A stretch of DNA of 64,000 nt from Ampelocalamus luodianensis (Eukaryota > Streptophyta > Magnoliopsida > Poales > Poaceae), in contig CM070628.1 of the NCBI GenBank assembly GCA_036346255.1, positions 8,199,840 to 8,263,839 of the forward strand. The letters run 5' to 3'. Under the pieces are notes generated by a model. The model did no database searches and was not told where the DNA came from. It saw nothing but the letters and a program-made list of their open reading frames with translations. This document shows, piece after piece, positions 30,747-42,827 of the stretch (position 1 is the first letter of the stretch; the number at the start of each line of letters is the position of its first letter). A program made the translations under genes and the position numbers.

Positions 30747-31392
30747 GATCTCCCCACACCACAGTACGCTCAAATTAATCCATTCGTTTTCCCACCTTAA
30801 TCTAGGAGAAAAAACAATAATTTCTACATTAACTAGATGAAAGAAAAAAAATATAGAAATTCACACGCTCAATCAGATTTGCCCATGTATTCATTTTTTA
30901 CGGGTATAATCTAGAGCTTAACAAACATGTTATATCTCTTAATGTCCTCGTAGAGAAAGACTTACTCAATCGGACATGAAAAAAATGATGCTACACACCC
31001 AAATCATAATTAGGAAACAAGACAAGGCCAAACAAAACCATGATTAGTTGATTACCAAGAACATAATATGCATGGAGGAGAGGAAAACGTAATGCTAAGG
31101 TCTCCAAATTTTTTATAAGATTGATGGGTTGTGATTTCTTGATGGAGCTGGATTTCGTGCTTTACATAACTTGCATGTATGTATGGCATGAAGTATATAC
31201 TATCGGAGATCCATTCCTCGCAGCAATTGTAGGTGAGATAAAAGCTAGAAATTTCCACATTAATTCATAAAAAAGAATAGCTAGGATATCATCCATCTAT
31301 AACAAAGATCGGCTCAAATCAAGTACCATAATGCACGTGGGTACAAACTACATAATTAGCAAGTCGAAAATATGCTGTCTCCAAGGTCACTT
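30747..31392. repeat. X repeat, copy 1 (flank of the outer Gypsy LTR)
   Basis: Matches 32512-33118 closely from ATTGATCTCC to AGGTCACTTG. The second copy lacks about 40 bp near the start. It immediately precedes an outer-family LTR start in both places. No recognisable coding potential; a 68-codon minus-strand frame is kept in both copies but looks incidental. Confidence 0.8.
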
Positions 31393-32071
31393 GGAACGTC
31401 CCGTTTTTGGACTAGTATTAGTGTTTGCTAATTTGGTTTTCGGTTTCATTCGGGTTGTCTTTTGTTTTTAGTTCCAGAACTTCTAGCTTCTTTCAAGCTC
31501 GGATTTGTGTTTCAACATCCTTGTTGTCCGTAATTCAATTTCAGGTTGAATTCCGCCTTTTCAGTTCTGGCCCTCCTCTTTTGACCTTCCTTCCTTTTGG
31601 GCTTAGCTGCTACACTCCTCCAGGACCTCCTCTCACCTTCTCTTGGTCACGACCACCCTCTCGGTCGCAACCGCCCTTTTTGCAAAGACCACTTTCTCGG
31701 TCGCAACCGCCATTTTTGCAAAGACCACCCTCTCGGTCGTAACCATCCGTTTTGCAGAGACCACCCTCGGCTGCTCAGACATCCTTCGACCTCCTCAGAC
31801 CTCCTCTAGACCTCCCGGCCCGCTTTCAGATTGCCTTCTACAACTAGGTGTGGTCGTAGCTCCTTTGAGCACGCGCGTGGTTGAAACCTCTGCTTTGTAC
31901 TGCATCGAACAAGCTGGTCGTTCGGCGCTGCTCTTCTTAACTTATGACTATCCCTTGTGCTCTCTGCACCGCACTCCACCTCTCGCACCACCAACTCCTT
32001 TCCATTTCTCGCGCCGCACCCACTCCCTTGACCTCCGCGACTTTCAGGACCAACTTCGTACCAACCGGTAC
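31393..32071 (+). repeat. Outer Gypsy LTR, copy 1, 3'-deleted
   Basis: Begins TGGAACGTCCCG (family start TGTAACGTCCCG), contains three minisatellite units, and runs to CTCCGCGACTTTCAGGACCA, where it passes straight into gag. The 3' LTR at 46762 continues differently after CTCCGCGACT, so the LTR second half, PBS, leader and gag start are deleted here. Confidence 0.78.
31655..31775 (+). repeat. LTR minisatellite, about three units
   Basis: Units of about 36-39 bp: ACCACCCTCTCGGTCGCAAC then a variable CCGCC/CATCC, TTTTTGCAAAG. It is the same minisatellite as in 42256-42540 and 47025-47330. Confidence 0.85.
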
Positions 32072-32511
32072 GATGAGACTAAAGAAGAACGAGTTTAGAG
32101 CTTTAAAGCAGGGTCACATGTCCGTAAATGAATATCCGATCAAGTTTAACTAGCTTGCCCGCTACGCCCCCAATGACATAGCAGATGAAGAAGAAAAGAT
32201 TGATCGCTTTGTGAAAGGGATGCGTGGAGATATGTGAGGATAGCTTATCCTCCATGATTTCTCCAGCTTTCATCACCTAGTCAACAAAGCCTTAGTGCTA
32301 GAGAATGAGAGGAAGACTGCAGAAGACAGTCGCAAAAGGAAGATGTCATTCCAGAGGCCACAAGGCAACTCTCCCCGGAAGTCAACACTCCAGGACAACT
32401 CATCCTTCAGATCCTCTGCAGCCTCGTCTCAATAGACTCAGGCTCCAGCCCCGCGTCCTCAAGGAAGTGGTTTCCGTACCCTTTGCCCCGCCGGTCAACC
32501 CTAGTGGTTAA
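32072..32511 (+). pseudogene. gag: Gypsy gag fragment
   Basis: The frame from about 32073 reads MRLKKNEFRALKQGHMSVNE and, with stops, ARYAPNDIADEEEKIDRFVK, typical of chromovirus gag. It ends at GTCAACCCTAGTGGTTA, where the X repeat begins. The matching continuation of gag (ACCCAACAACACACCTCC) is found 4.4 kb later at 36984. Confidence 0.8.
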
Positions 32512-33118
32512 TATTGATCTCCCACACCACAGTACGCTCAAATTAATCCATACGTTTTCCCACCTTAATCTGGGAGAAAAACATAGAAATTCACGTTAAT
32601 CAGATTTGCCCATGTATTCATTTTTACGGGTATAATCCAGAGCTTAACAAACATGTTATATCTCTTAATGTCCTCGTAGAAAGACTTACTCAATCGGACA
32701 TGAAAAAATGATGCTACACACCCAAATCATAATTAGGAAACAAGACAAGGCCAAACAAAACCATGATTAGTTGATTACCAAGAACATAATATGCATGGAG
32801 GAGAGGAAAACGTAATGCTAAGGTCTCCAAATTTTTTATAAGATCGATGGGTTGTGATTTCTTGATGGAGCTGGATTTCGTGCTTTACATAACTTGCATG
32901 TATGTATGGCATGAAGTATATAATATCGGAGATCCATTCCTCGCAACAATTGTAGGTGAGATAAAAGCTAGAAATTCCCACATTAATTCAAAAAAAGAAT
33001 AGCTATGATATCGATATCATCCATCTATAACAACATCGGCTCAAATCAAGTACCATAATGCACGTGTGTACAAACTACATAATTAGCAAGTCGAAAATAG
33101 GCTGTCTCCGAGGTCACT
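32512..33118. repeat. X repeat, copy 2
   Basis: Second copy of 30747-31392. It lies between a gag fragment and an outer LTR start, so its left junction is a rearrangement breakpoint. Confidence 0.8.
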
Positions 33119-33376
33119 TGTAACGTCCCGTTTTTGGACGAGTATTAGTGTTTGCTAATTTGGTTTTCGGTTTCCTTTGGGTTGTCTTTTGTTTTTAGTT
33201 CCGAACTTCTAGCTACTTTCAAGCTCGGGTTTGTGTTTCAACATCCTTGTTGTCCGTAATTTAATTTCGGGTTGAATTGCGCTTTATTCAGCCCTCCTCT
33301 TTTGACCTTCCTTCCTTTTGGGCTTAGCTGCTCCACTCCTCCAGGACCTCCTCTCACCTCCTCTTGGTCACGACCA
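33119..33376 (+). repeat. Outer Gypsy LTR, copy 2, first ~258 bp
   Basis: TGTAACGTCCCGTTTTTGGA start, running to CTTGGTCACGACCA, where the inner-family LTR begins. Copy 3 is interrupted at the identical base. Confidence 0.82.
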
Positions 33377-36300
33377 TGTAACATTCCCAAATTAATTAAT
33401 GGGGATTAGTATGCATATTATCAGTAATGCATGACATTTTGGAAAATTTGCATCTTTTATTGTACTTGGAAAATCTAAATTTGAGCTCAAACATACACTT
33501 CAAATCTAAACTCCAAATAAAAACAGAAACCAAAACATTTGATCATCATCTGGAAATAATTTATTCAAATACTATATTAATTATCATAATTTAATATAAT
33601 TTTTCCCAAAATTTTGGGACTCAAGTCAACCCCTAGAAAATTCAAACACAATACAAAGGCCTACTTTAGGTTGAATTAAAACTATACAAAATATATCATG
33701 AAAAGTAAGGTTTAATAATTTTTGTGAATACTAGGATGTCCCAGGACCCTCTCTGAATTATTTCAGATTTTTAGGATTTTTATTTCTAATTTTAGTGGCT
33801 TGGTCAAAGTGGGAAAATAAATTTAATTCTCGATCAACTTGATGGACTCATTCTAACCCAACCGCGGACCGACGACCACACGACCGAGCTGCACGCGCCA
33901 CTCGGTGGTGGACCAACTTCATCGCACCCATTCCTTGTGATCGGCCAAGCCGGGCCCACGCGGTCGGTCTCGTCTTCAACCTCGGGCGGCGCGGAGCTCC
34001 CTCCAGCGTCAGGCATCTTTGCCGCACCTCCGTCACCCCGTGAATCCACCGCCTCTGCGACCTATCCGGCGTCTCCACTCAACGCCATGCTCACCTTCGT
34101 CATCCCCAAGCATAATATCCTTCGCACCACTCCTTTTCGGCCATTCTCCTCTCGGTGGCGGAGGAGAAAAGCTTTCTTGCTTTTCTTCTCGGGTAAGCTC
34201 CTCTAATTGGCATCATTTCTCTTCTTCGTTCTTTGCCGTGTCCTTTTTGCCTAACCTCAGCTCGTGCTTTGGTTTGTAGCTCTCGGAACGCCGTCGTGCT
34301 CTCGCTGTCTCAGAGCACGTCCCGAAGGCCATCCTTTTGGCTATCATCAACTCCAGTGAGTTTTCTTCTCAAATTTGCGCGTCATATTATGTGCCTGAGC
34401 ATGACCACGAGTTCCCCTCAACCAATTTTGGTAATGCTCTACAGGAGCTGTGGATTTTGAAGTTTCCCCTTGTTGGCCGTGGGAACCCCTCTTCTTCCCC
34501 GATGCCGGCACGGTGAGTCCCCCTTCGATTCTACCCTCCGGAACCGTCTCGTGGATGCCCTGGTTCTGTTCCCACCTCTCATTTCTTTTCTTTCTCCCGA
34601 GGCGTCCCGCCACGGTGACCTCCACCTGCCACCAGCCGGCTCACGTCGCCGGACCACCACGGTCGCTCCGTCGCCTTCAAGAGCACGGTGAGCATCGAAA
34701 GTCCCCCGAGCATTTTGCACCTATTATTTTCAAGCTCTTTGCCTTACCGCGTGTTGTCGCGTGCATGGTGCGCCACCGCGTATCTAGACCCGTCGATGCC
34801 GAAGAACGGCATTGTAGTCCCGCCGAGCGAGCGTTGCGGCACCCTAGGAGCTCGGATCGAGCGCCTCCTTGTGTTGAATCGATTTGCGCGCCACGCGACC
34901 ACACCGGCTGCCTCTCCGCTCAACTCCGTCGCCGTGCCGCCGTACCTCTCCATCGCAGCGACCTCACCGGAAGGTAGCCCTCCCTATTCTCTTTCCATTT
35001 TGCCTCGGCCCACGCACCCTCTGGCCTCCCCTCGCCGTCGACCAGCGCGGCAATGCCGCGGTTTTCGCCGTCCTGTTGTCGGAAGAGTTCGGCCAAAGCG
35101 ATGAAGCGATTAGTTTTATCTAATTGTTGTTTAGTTTGACTGATGGTGGTTTTAGTCGGCTAATATCTCTATTACATGTGGGCCTGTTTAGCTAGTTAAG
35201 TGGATGTGTAGTTTGTTAGTACGTTTTTGCTAAGGAAAAACGTATTATTAGTATACTTTGAACAGATTTACGTTTTCAGGTTTAGAAGGCGTTTTCTTTG
35301 AAATACGCTTTCAGATTAGTTCGGCCAGGATGAGTCAATGTTGACCGAGTCAACCCTTGACCTGGGGTCCCACCTGTAAGTGTCTACGGCTGGCGCAGTG
35401 TTCGGTAGAAAAAGTATTTAGTACTTAAAAAAAATTGGAATACATTTAATTGTACACTGAAAAATACTTTTAACTTCAAAAATACATAACTGTTTCATTT
35501 TAACTCCAAATTGAGTGAAACCACTTTTGATAATTTTCTTATTTAATGAACTTTATATAAAAATTGGTTTCAAACTTACCTCTGTCCCGGAAACTATAGT
35601 TTGGGGAAAATTATCCTAAAAGGCCTTATTTTTACACTATTAATACTGATATATTTAGAAATCAATAACTAAATCAGGAAAACTCCAATTGGAGCAAACT
35701 CAACTGTTTTGAACTTGTAATAATATTGCCTATTTATCCATGTAATCCATGTACTCACCACTGCTCTACAAATTTTCATCTCATAATTAAATTACATGAA
35801 TGAAGGCGTATTGAAATCTGAAATTCAAACCACCTTAACTTTCACATATTAAATCCAAATGGAATAATTCTTTCACCTAAATTCTTATAAAATCATAATC
35901 TACCTACTGTATAAATTTCATACATTTGTGAGCATGTTGAATTTCTGGTTTTATTTGCTATTTATTGCATTATTGTCTTTCATTAGGTTTTCGACGATAA
36001 CGATATATTTGTGAGATCAAATTAAGTGTAACTTGAGAATGAACATGTGATGCTCGACCCAAGCATTGCGGTGGGTTGTCTTTCATGACTATGTTCCCCA
36101 CTTGGCACAAGAGGGGGCTTCCGGATGGTTGTAGCCAATGGAAGCGAAACCTTAGTGAGGGTGGACTGCGGTGAAATGGCACATTGTAAAGGCCTTGACA
36201 CATGCTCTAGACTGCTTACCTACGGTAGTGAGCGGTGGTATCGACGGATGCCGAATAAACTAGAGAAGTCGTGTCTTGTGGGTAAAGCTGTACAACCTCT

Positions 36301-36980
36301 GCAGAGTGTAAAACTATTCGAATAGCCGTGTCCACGGTCATGGACATGCTAGCAGAACTGCTCAAAGTTAGACTATGATTTTGTTTTCAAAATACTTTAT
36401 AAAACTGTTTATTACATGGATGGGTGTCCATGAGAAAAGTTATGGGTTGAAGCTCCGGGTTGATGCCCGTGTTTATGTTAGTGTTAGGTTGATGCCTACA
36501 CTATCTTTATTACTTAAAAATCAGTTTTAGTTATCGAAAAACTTGAGCGTTTGAACTTAGTACAAGTATTTAAAGAAAATCTCGCTTTATGCAAATCAAC
36601 CCATAAGCCATCCTTGTTACATCCATATATGCATGTCATTACATTACTTGTGGGTGTAACTTGCGAGCACGGAAGTTGTGCTTATACTTGCTTTATGCAA
36701 ATAAAATTTCAGAGGAGAAGGACTTCGCCATCGATGTGGATCTCGGCGACTAGGCGCTACGATCGATTGCACATGGCGGTGTGGACCCTACTACTTCTTC
36801 GTCTTCCATTTGTGTTCTTTATTGTTGGCTTGTAAGCCTCTTGTAATAAACTCGTTGATTATTAATAAAGTTGTGATATGAATTTGTTACCATATTTGCT
36901 TCTTTGTGTGAACTAGCTCGATCATAGGACTAGTTCAGTTATGCACAGAGAATCTGGGATATTAATCCCGGGTTCTGACA
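33377..36980 (+). mobile_element. Inner-family Gypsy solo LTR, copy 1
   Basis: About 3.6 kb from TGTAACATTCCC to GGGTTCTGACA, bounded by TG and CA. It contains GC-rich pseudo-open regions (33840-35100) and the shared hairpin motif at 36276-36345. The left flank is outer LTR (GACCA); the right flank is outer-element gag (ATAAC), so no target duplication is preserved. Its 3' end resembles the complement of 59508-60000. No gag-pol of its own is present. Confidence 0.8.
36276..36345 (+). promoter_or_regulatory. Shared LTR hairpin motif, copy in 33377-36980
   Basis: TTGTGGGTAAAG, then the palindrome CTCTGCAGAG, then CTATTCGAATAG, then CCGTGTCCACGG, each able to form a short stem. The same order occurs in three other LTRs of this window. 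Function unknown. Confidence 0.6.
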
Positions 36981-37583
36981 ATAACCCAACAACACACCTC
37001 CACTGCTTCGTCTATGGAGAAAAAGGGCACTTTGTCAACTGGTGTCCTCACTGTCAGACTGCTCCAACAAGGCCCAACACAGGAGCCGCTCCAGTTTAAG
37101 GCAGGACCTCAGCTCCAAGCAAGAGTCATCAGACATCGCAAGCATCAAGGTCTACACCGACACAAAGCCACGGCCGCGTGAACCATGTCACCGCCGAGGA
37201 AGCACAAGATGCTGCAGGAGTGTTAATGGGTACGTTCCTTGTTAATTCGGTACCCGCTCAAGTTTTGTTCAATTTTGGAGCTTCGCACTCTTTTGTTTCA
37301 AGAAAGTTTGTTGAAAAGATTAAGTTGCCAACCTATAAGTTAAAGAAACCCGTGGTTCTAAATTCACCCTGGGGACCCCTATATGCTACCTCAGTTAGTC
37401 CTAGAGTAGAGATTGCTTTGGAAAGTTCCGGATTCCTAGCAAACCTCCTTGTGCTATAATCCCAAACTCTAGATATCATTCTAGGGGTGGATTGGTTGGC
37501 TAAATATAAAGGATTATTAGATTGTGCCAACAGAGAAGTGGTGCTTACCAAGAACCCAGAAACCACAATAAGGGTTAGTTAAT
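36981..37583 (+). pseudogene. Gypsy gag zinc knuckle and protease fragment
   Basis: LHCFVYGEKGHFVNWCPH is a CCHC-type zinc knuckle with a missing second cysteine. After a frame break, 37178-37459 reads VLMGTFLVNSVPAQVLFNFG and ASHSFVSRKFVEKI, the retropepsin domain with the active-site DSG replaced by NFG. It ends DWLAKYKGLLDCANREVVL ... TTIRVS and then joins an LTR at 37584. Matches 43260-43855. Confidence 0.85.
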
Positions 37584-37804
37584 TTGGTTTTCAGTTTCCT
37601 TTGGGTTGTCTTTTGTTTTTAGTTCCAGAACTTCTAGTTACTTTCAAGCTCGGGTTTGTGTTTCAACATCCTTGTTGTCCGTAATTTAATTTCGGGTTGA
37701 ATTGCGCCTTTTCAGTTCTGGCCCTCCTCTTTTGACCTTCCTTCCTTTTGGGCTTATTGCTCCACTCCTCGGGACCTCCTCTCACCTCCTCTTGGTCACG
37801 ACCA
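37584..37804 (+). repeat. Outer Gypsy LTR, copy 3, left part
   Basis: Begins about 40 bp inside the LTR (TAATTTGGTTTTCAGTTTCC) fused to pol sequence. Ends at CACGACCA where the second inner LTR starts. The LTR resumes at 42256. Confidence 0.8.
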
Positions 37805-40800
37805 ATCGTAACATCCCAAATTAATTAATGGGGATTAGTATGCATATTATCGATAATGCATGATATTTTGGAAAATTTGCATCTTTTATTGTACTTGGAA
37901 AATCTAAATTTGAGCTCAAACATACACTTCAAATCTAAACTCCAAATAAAAACAGAAACCAAAACATTTGATCATCATCTGGAAATAATTTATTCAAATA
38001 CTATATTAATTATCATAATTTAATATAATTTTCCCAAATTTTGGGACTCAAGTCAACCCTAGAAAATTCAAACACAATACAAAGGCCTACTTTAGGTTGA
38101 ATTAAAACTATACAAAATATATCATGAAAAGTAAGGTTTAATAATTTTTGTGAATACTAGGATGTCCCAGGACCCTCTCTGAATTATTTCAGATTTTTAG
38201 GATTTTATTTCTAATTTTAGTGGCTTGGTCAAAGTGGGAAAATAAATTTAATTCTCGATCAACTTGATGGACTCATTCTAACCCAACCGATCGGACCAAC
38301 CAACCACCGAGAGCACGCACCGCGCCACTCGGCTGGACTGGACCAACTCGCACTGCACCCATTCCTTGACAGTCGCTGCCAACCGGGCCCACGCGGTCAG
38401 TCTCGTCTTCAACCTCGGGCAGGGGCGCGCGCAGGAGCTCCCCTCCACGCGTCCGAGGCATGCTGCCGCACCTCCGTCACCCCCGTGACTCCACCGCCCT
38501 CTGCGACCTATCCCCGAGTGTCTCCACTCAACGCCATGCTCACCTCCGTCATCCCCCAAGCATAATATCCTTCGCACCACTCCCTTTTCGGCCATTCTCC
38601 CTCTCGGTGGCAGAGGGAGAAGAAGCTTTTCTTGCTTTTCTTCTCGGGTAAGCTCCTCTAATTGGCATCATTTCTCTTCTTCGTTCTTTGCCGTGTCCTT
38701 TTTGCCTAACCTCAGCTCGTGCATTGGTTTGTAGCTCTCGGAACGCCGTCGTGCTCTCGCTGTCTCAGAGCACGCCCCGAAGGCCATCCTTTTGGCTATC
38801 ATCAACTCCAGTGAGTTTTCTTCTCAAATTTGCGCATCATATTATGTGCCTGAGCATGACCACGAGTTCCCCTCAACCAATTTTGGTAATGCTCTCACAG
38901 AGGCGTGGATTTGAAGTTTCCCCTTGTTGGCCGTGGGAACCCCTCTTCTTCCCCGATGCCGGCACGGTGAGTCCCCCTTCGATTCTACCCTCCGGAACCG
39001 TCTCGTGGATGCCCTGGTTCTGTTCCCACCTCTCATTTCTTTTCTTTCTCCCCAGAGCATCCCCGCCACGGTGACCTCCACCTCGCCACCGCTGGCTCAC
39101 GTCGCCGGACCACCACGGTCACTCCCCGTCGCCTTCAAGAGCACGGTGAGCATCGCAAAGTCCCCCTGAGCATTTTGCACCTATTATTTTCAAGCTCTTT
39201 GCCTTACCGCGTGTTGTCGCCGTGCATGGTGCGCCACCGCCGTATCTAGACCCCGTCGAGGCCGAAGAAGACGACTGTTAGTCCCCGCGCCGAGCCAGAG
39301 ACGTTGCAGCACCCTAGGAGCTCGGATCCAGGCGCCCCCTTGTGTTGAATCGATTTCGCGCGCCACGGCGACCACACCCGAGCCTCCTCCGCTCAACTCC
39401 GTCGCGTGCGCCACCGTACCTCTCCATCGGCGCGACCTCACCGGAAGGTAGCCCTCCTATTCTCTTTCCATTTTGCCTCGCCCACGCACCCCTCGGCCTC
39501 CTCGCGCGTCGGCGAAGCGCGGCAATGCGCGATTTCGCCGTCTGTTGTCGGAAGAGTTCGGAAAGCGATGAAGCGATTAGTTTTATCTAATTGTTGTTTA
39601 GTTTGGTGATGGTGGTTTTAGTCGGCTAATATCTCTATTACATGTGGGCTGTTTAGCTGATTAAGTGGATGTGTAGTTTGTTAGTGCGTTTTGCTAAGGA
39701 AAACGTATTATTAGTATACTTTGAGCAGATTTACGTTTTGGGTTTAGAAGGCGTTTTCTTTGAAATACGCTTTCGAGTTAGTTCGGCCAGGATGAGTCAA
39801 TGTTGACCGAGTCAACCCTTGACCAGGGTCCCACTGTAAGTGTCACGGTGGTGCGATGTTCGGTAGAAAAGTATTTAGTACTTAAAAAAATTGGAATACA
39901 TTTAATTGTACCTTTGAAAAATACTTTTAACTTCAAAAATACATAATCTGTTTCATTTAACTCCAAATTGAGTGAAACCACTTTTGATAATTTTCTTATT
40001 TAATGAACTTTATATAAAAATTGGTTTCAAACTTACCTCTGTCCGGAAACTATAGTTTGGGAAAATTATCCTAAAAGGCCTTATTTTTACACTATTAATC
40101 TTGATATATTTAGAAATCAATAACTAAATCAGAAAACTCCAATTGGAGCAAACTCAACTGTTTTGAACTTGTAATAATATTGCCTATTTATCCATGTAAT
40201 CCATGTACTCACCATGCTCTACAAATTTTCATCTCATAATTAAATTACATGAATGAAGGCGTATTGAAATCAAATTCAAACCACCTTAACTTTCACATAT
40301 TAAATCCAAATGGAATAATTCTTTCACCTAAATTCTTATAAAATCATAATCTACCTACTGTATAAATTTCATACATTTGTGAGCATGTTGAATTTCTGGT
40401 TTTATTTGCTATTTATTGCATTATTGTCTTTCATTAGGTTTTCGACGATAACGATATATTTGTGAGATCAAATTAAGTGTAACTTGAGAATGAACATGTG
40501 ATGCCAGCAAAGGTGCGAGCACCCCCCTCTTGATCATATTGCTCCCAGTGGTTTTTAAATATTTTGTGTGAGTTTAATTATCGCAATTGCATGCTATTTT
40601 GAAATGTATGTTTATGGGTAGAAGTAGTTAAATTCCTAATTGCTGCATTAGCCTCCTTTGAATGTTGATTACCCTTTTACCTTGAACGACTAAGGTTATA
40701 TGTTATATGGGTTTGTTACTAGTTCGTAGAACGATGCTTAGCCATGCTAGTAGTCGTAGCCGAGAGCGGTTGATGGAGCTAGTCCATCGGCCAGTGAATT

Positions 40801-42255
40801 GAATTGAATCCTAATGAAATTTGAGGATTTTATGGATTGGATTATGTTGGATTGAGGGTTGTTTCCAGATCTTCGCATCTGGGGTTTGTGGACATGTGGG
40901 CTTGTGTTTTATGTTCTTAACTTGGACGGGTGTAGGTTGATCATGAAATATTGTTGTTGTTGTTGTTATGGAATTGTGTAGCCCCGTCTGAGTGTTTAAG
41001 GACCGGTCTGTGGTGTGATGAACCAAGTCTTTCGTGCAACCACACACCGGGATAATGGCGAAGGCTTGGCTTAATAATTTGTTGTGTGTTAGCTGTCAGA
41101 ACACAATGAGATTGACAATTGTTATTGTTATGTATTTAATTGTTCTTCTGTTAATCTCGTGGGGGCATGTTAAGGGTCGCCTTACTTGCTCTTAAGGGTC
41201 TCTTGTTTGATAGGGACTTACTTACACAACGGGTACACCCATGGCGCCGATAAGCGAGTTTCGACCATGGTGTTGTTTTCTTGGGTGGTTTGATGGTTAG
41301 GACATGACATTGTAACAACCTCGTTATGATATCTTAGTCACACTCCTTCGGAAGAGTGCATGGCGACAGTATAAGGTATTCATATCGTGTGGGTAAAGTT
41401 GTACAACTCTGCAGAGAACTAAATCTATTCGAATAGCCTCGTCCTAGGATATGGACAACACTTGTGGGAAAGCAGGCATAGTTAGTATTTTGGGAACTTA
41501 AGTTTGGGTTATGGTTGGGAATGTTATGTCATTATGTTAGTTTGTTCAAATCTGAAATGATTTCATGAACGCGTAGTTCGCGCGTTAAATTTGTTGTGGA
41601 ATGAATTGTACCACGAATGGGATGTTCGTGTGTTGATTATACTTGGAGATTATACCATTGTTGATCATTTCTTACTATCATAAAATATTTTCTAAATGTT
41701 TTACAAATGGCAAGTTAGAATCTTTTATCCTTATGCAAAACTTGGTTTATGCCAAAAATTGACTAGTTTAGTAGCCTTCCTTTGATACTTACATGCATCC
41801 TTATTTCTTTTAAAAGTCTCGCGAGTACAACTTTGTACTCTAACAGTGTCTATTTGTTCAGGTGAGAACGACGGGTGCAACGGCTTTAACTCCAGTTGGT
41901 TGCTTGTGGGATTGTGGGCATACCAACTTGGCTATTCCCTTTTTATTTTAAGTTTATCTTCCGTTGCAATTTATTTGTGTTAATTAGATTTGGCCGATCG
42001 GCCCTCTTTTGCAACCTTGTACTATAAGGTGCTATTTAAATGATGTTGTAATTGATTCTTTTATTCTTGTATATTGTGTATGGATGTGATTGCAATATTG
42101 TGTACTAGGATATGTGCATGTTAGCCACTGATCCTTGGGAGCTAGCATGTGACACATATCCGGGTCACTCGGAATCGTGTGCGTCTCACGTTAAGTGTTG
42201 CGTTTACGGTGTAATCACTTTGCTTGATACGGATCCGATCTCGGGGGTCCTTACA
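37805..42255 (+). mobile_element. Inner-family Gypsy solo LTR, copy 2 (chimeric)
   Basis: Begins (A)TCGTAACATCCC and matches 33377-36055 up to about 40503 (AATGAACATGTGATG). It then switches to unrelated sequence that ends GGGGGTCCTTACA. TGTAA-like start and TTACA end are inverted. The outer LTR resumes with ACCACCCTCTCGG, so GACCA/AACCA may be a decayed target duplication. It carries the shared hairpin motif at 41388-41454. The switch suggests recombination between two LTR subfamilies. Confidence 0.75.
41388..41454 (+). promoter_or_regulatory. Shared LTR hairpin motif, copy in 37805-42255
   Basis: GTGTGGGTAAAGTTGTACAA, CTCTGCAGAG, CTATTCGAATAG are all kept. The third stem has decayed (CCTCGTCCTAGG). 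Lies in the part of this LTR that does not match 33377-36980 end to end, so the motif is shared beyond recent copying. Confidence 0.6.
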
Positions 42256-42827
42256 ACCACCCTCTCGGTCGCAACCATCCGTTTTGCAGAGACCACCCTC
42301 TCGATCGCAACCGCCCTTTTTGCATAGACCACCTCTCGATCGCAACCGCTCTTTGCAATCTCGATCGCAACCGCTTTTTGCAAAGACCACCTCTCGGTCG
42401 TGAAGTCTTTTTGCAAAGACCACCCTCTCGATCATAACCGCCCTTTTGCAAAGACCACCTTCTAGGTCGCAACCGTCATTTTGCAAATACCACCCTCTCG
42501 GTCGTAACCATCCGTTTTGTAGAGACCACACTCTTAGTCGTTCGGGACATTCTTGGACCTCCTCGGGACCTCCCGGGACTCGCTCAGTTGCCTTCTACAA
42601 CCGGTGTGGTCGTAGCTCCTTCGAGCACGCATGGTTGAAACCTCTATTTTGTACTAAATTGAGCGGTGGCCGTTCAAAGCGGTTGCTCTTCTTAACTCAC
42701 GACTACCCCTCGTGCTCTCTGCTGCACCGCACCCACTCCCTCTGCACCACCAACTCCTTGCCATTTCTGCGTCGCACCCACTCCCTTGACCTCCGCGACT
42801 TTCAGGACCAACCGCACGGTCGGTACG
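42256..42827 (+). repeat. Outer Gypsy LTR, copy 3, right part with minisatellite
   Basis: About seven to eight minisatellite units (42256-42540) with degenerate lengths, then the LTR passage CTTCTACAACCGGTGTGGTC to CTCCGCGACTTTCAGGACCA, and straight into gag. Same deletion junction as copy 1 (near 32032). Confidence 0.8.

Noticed and set aside
31052..32981. A 68-codon minus-strand frame conserved at 31052-31258 and 32775-32981
   Set aside because: Both lie in recently duplicated X repeat, so similarity reflects copying. No start context, homolog or selection signal could be shown.
33834..35123. Multiple overlapping frames of 60-175 codons in the GC-rich part of the inner LTR
   Set aside because: The same region recurs at 38270-39600 with frame-changing indels, showing that no reading frame is maintained.
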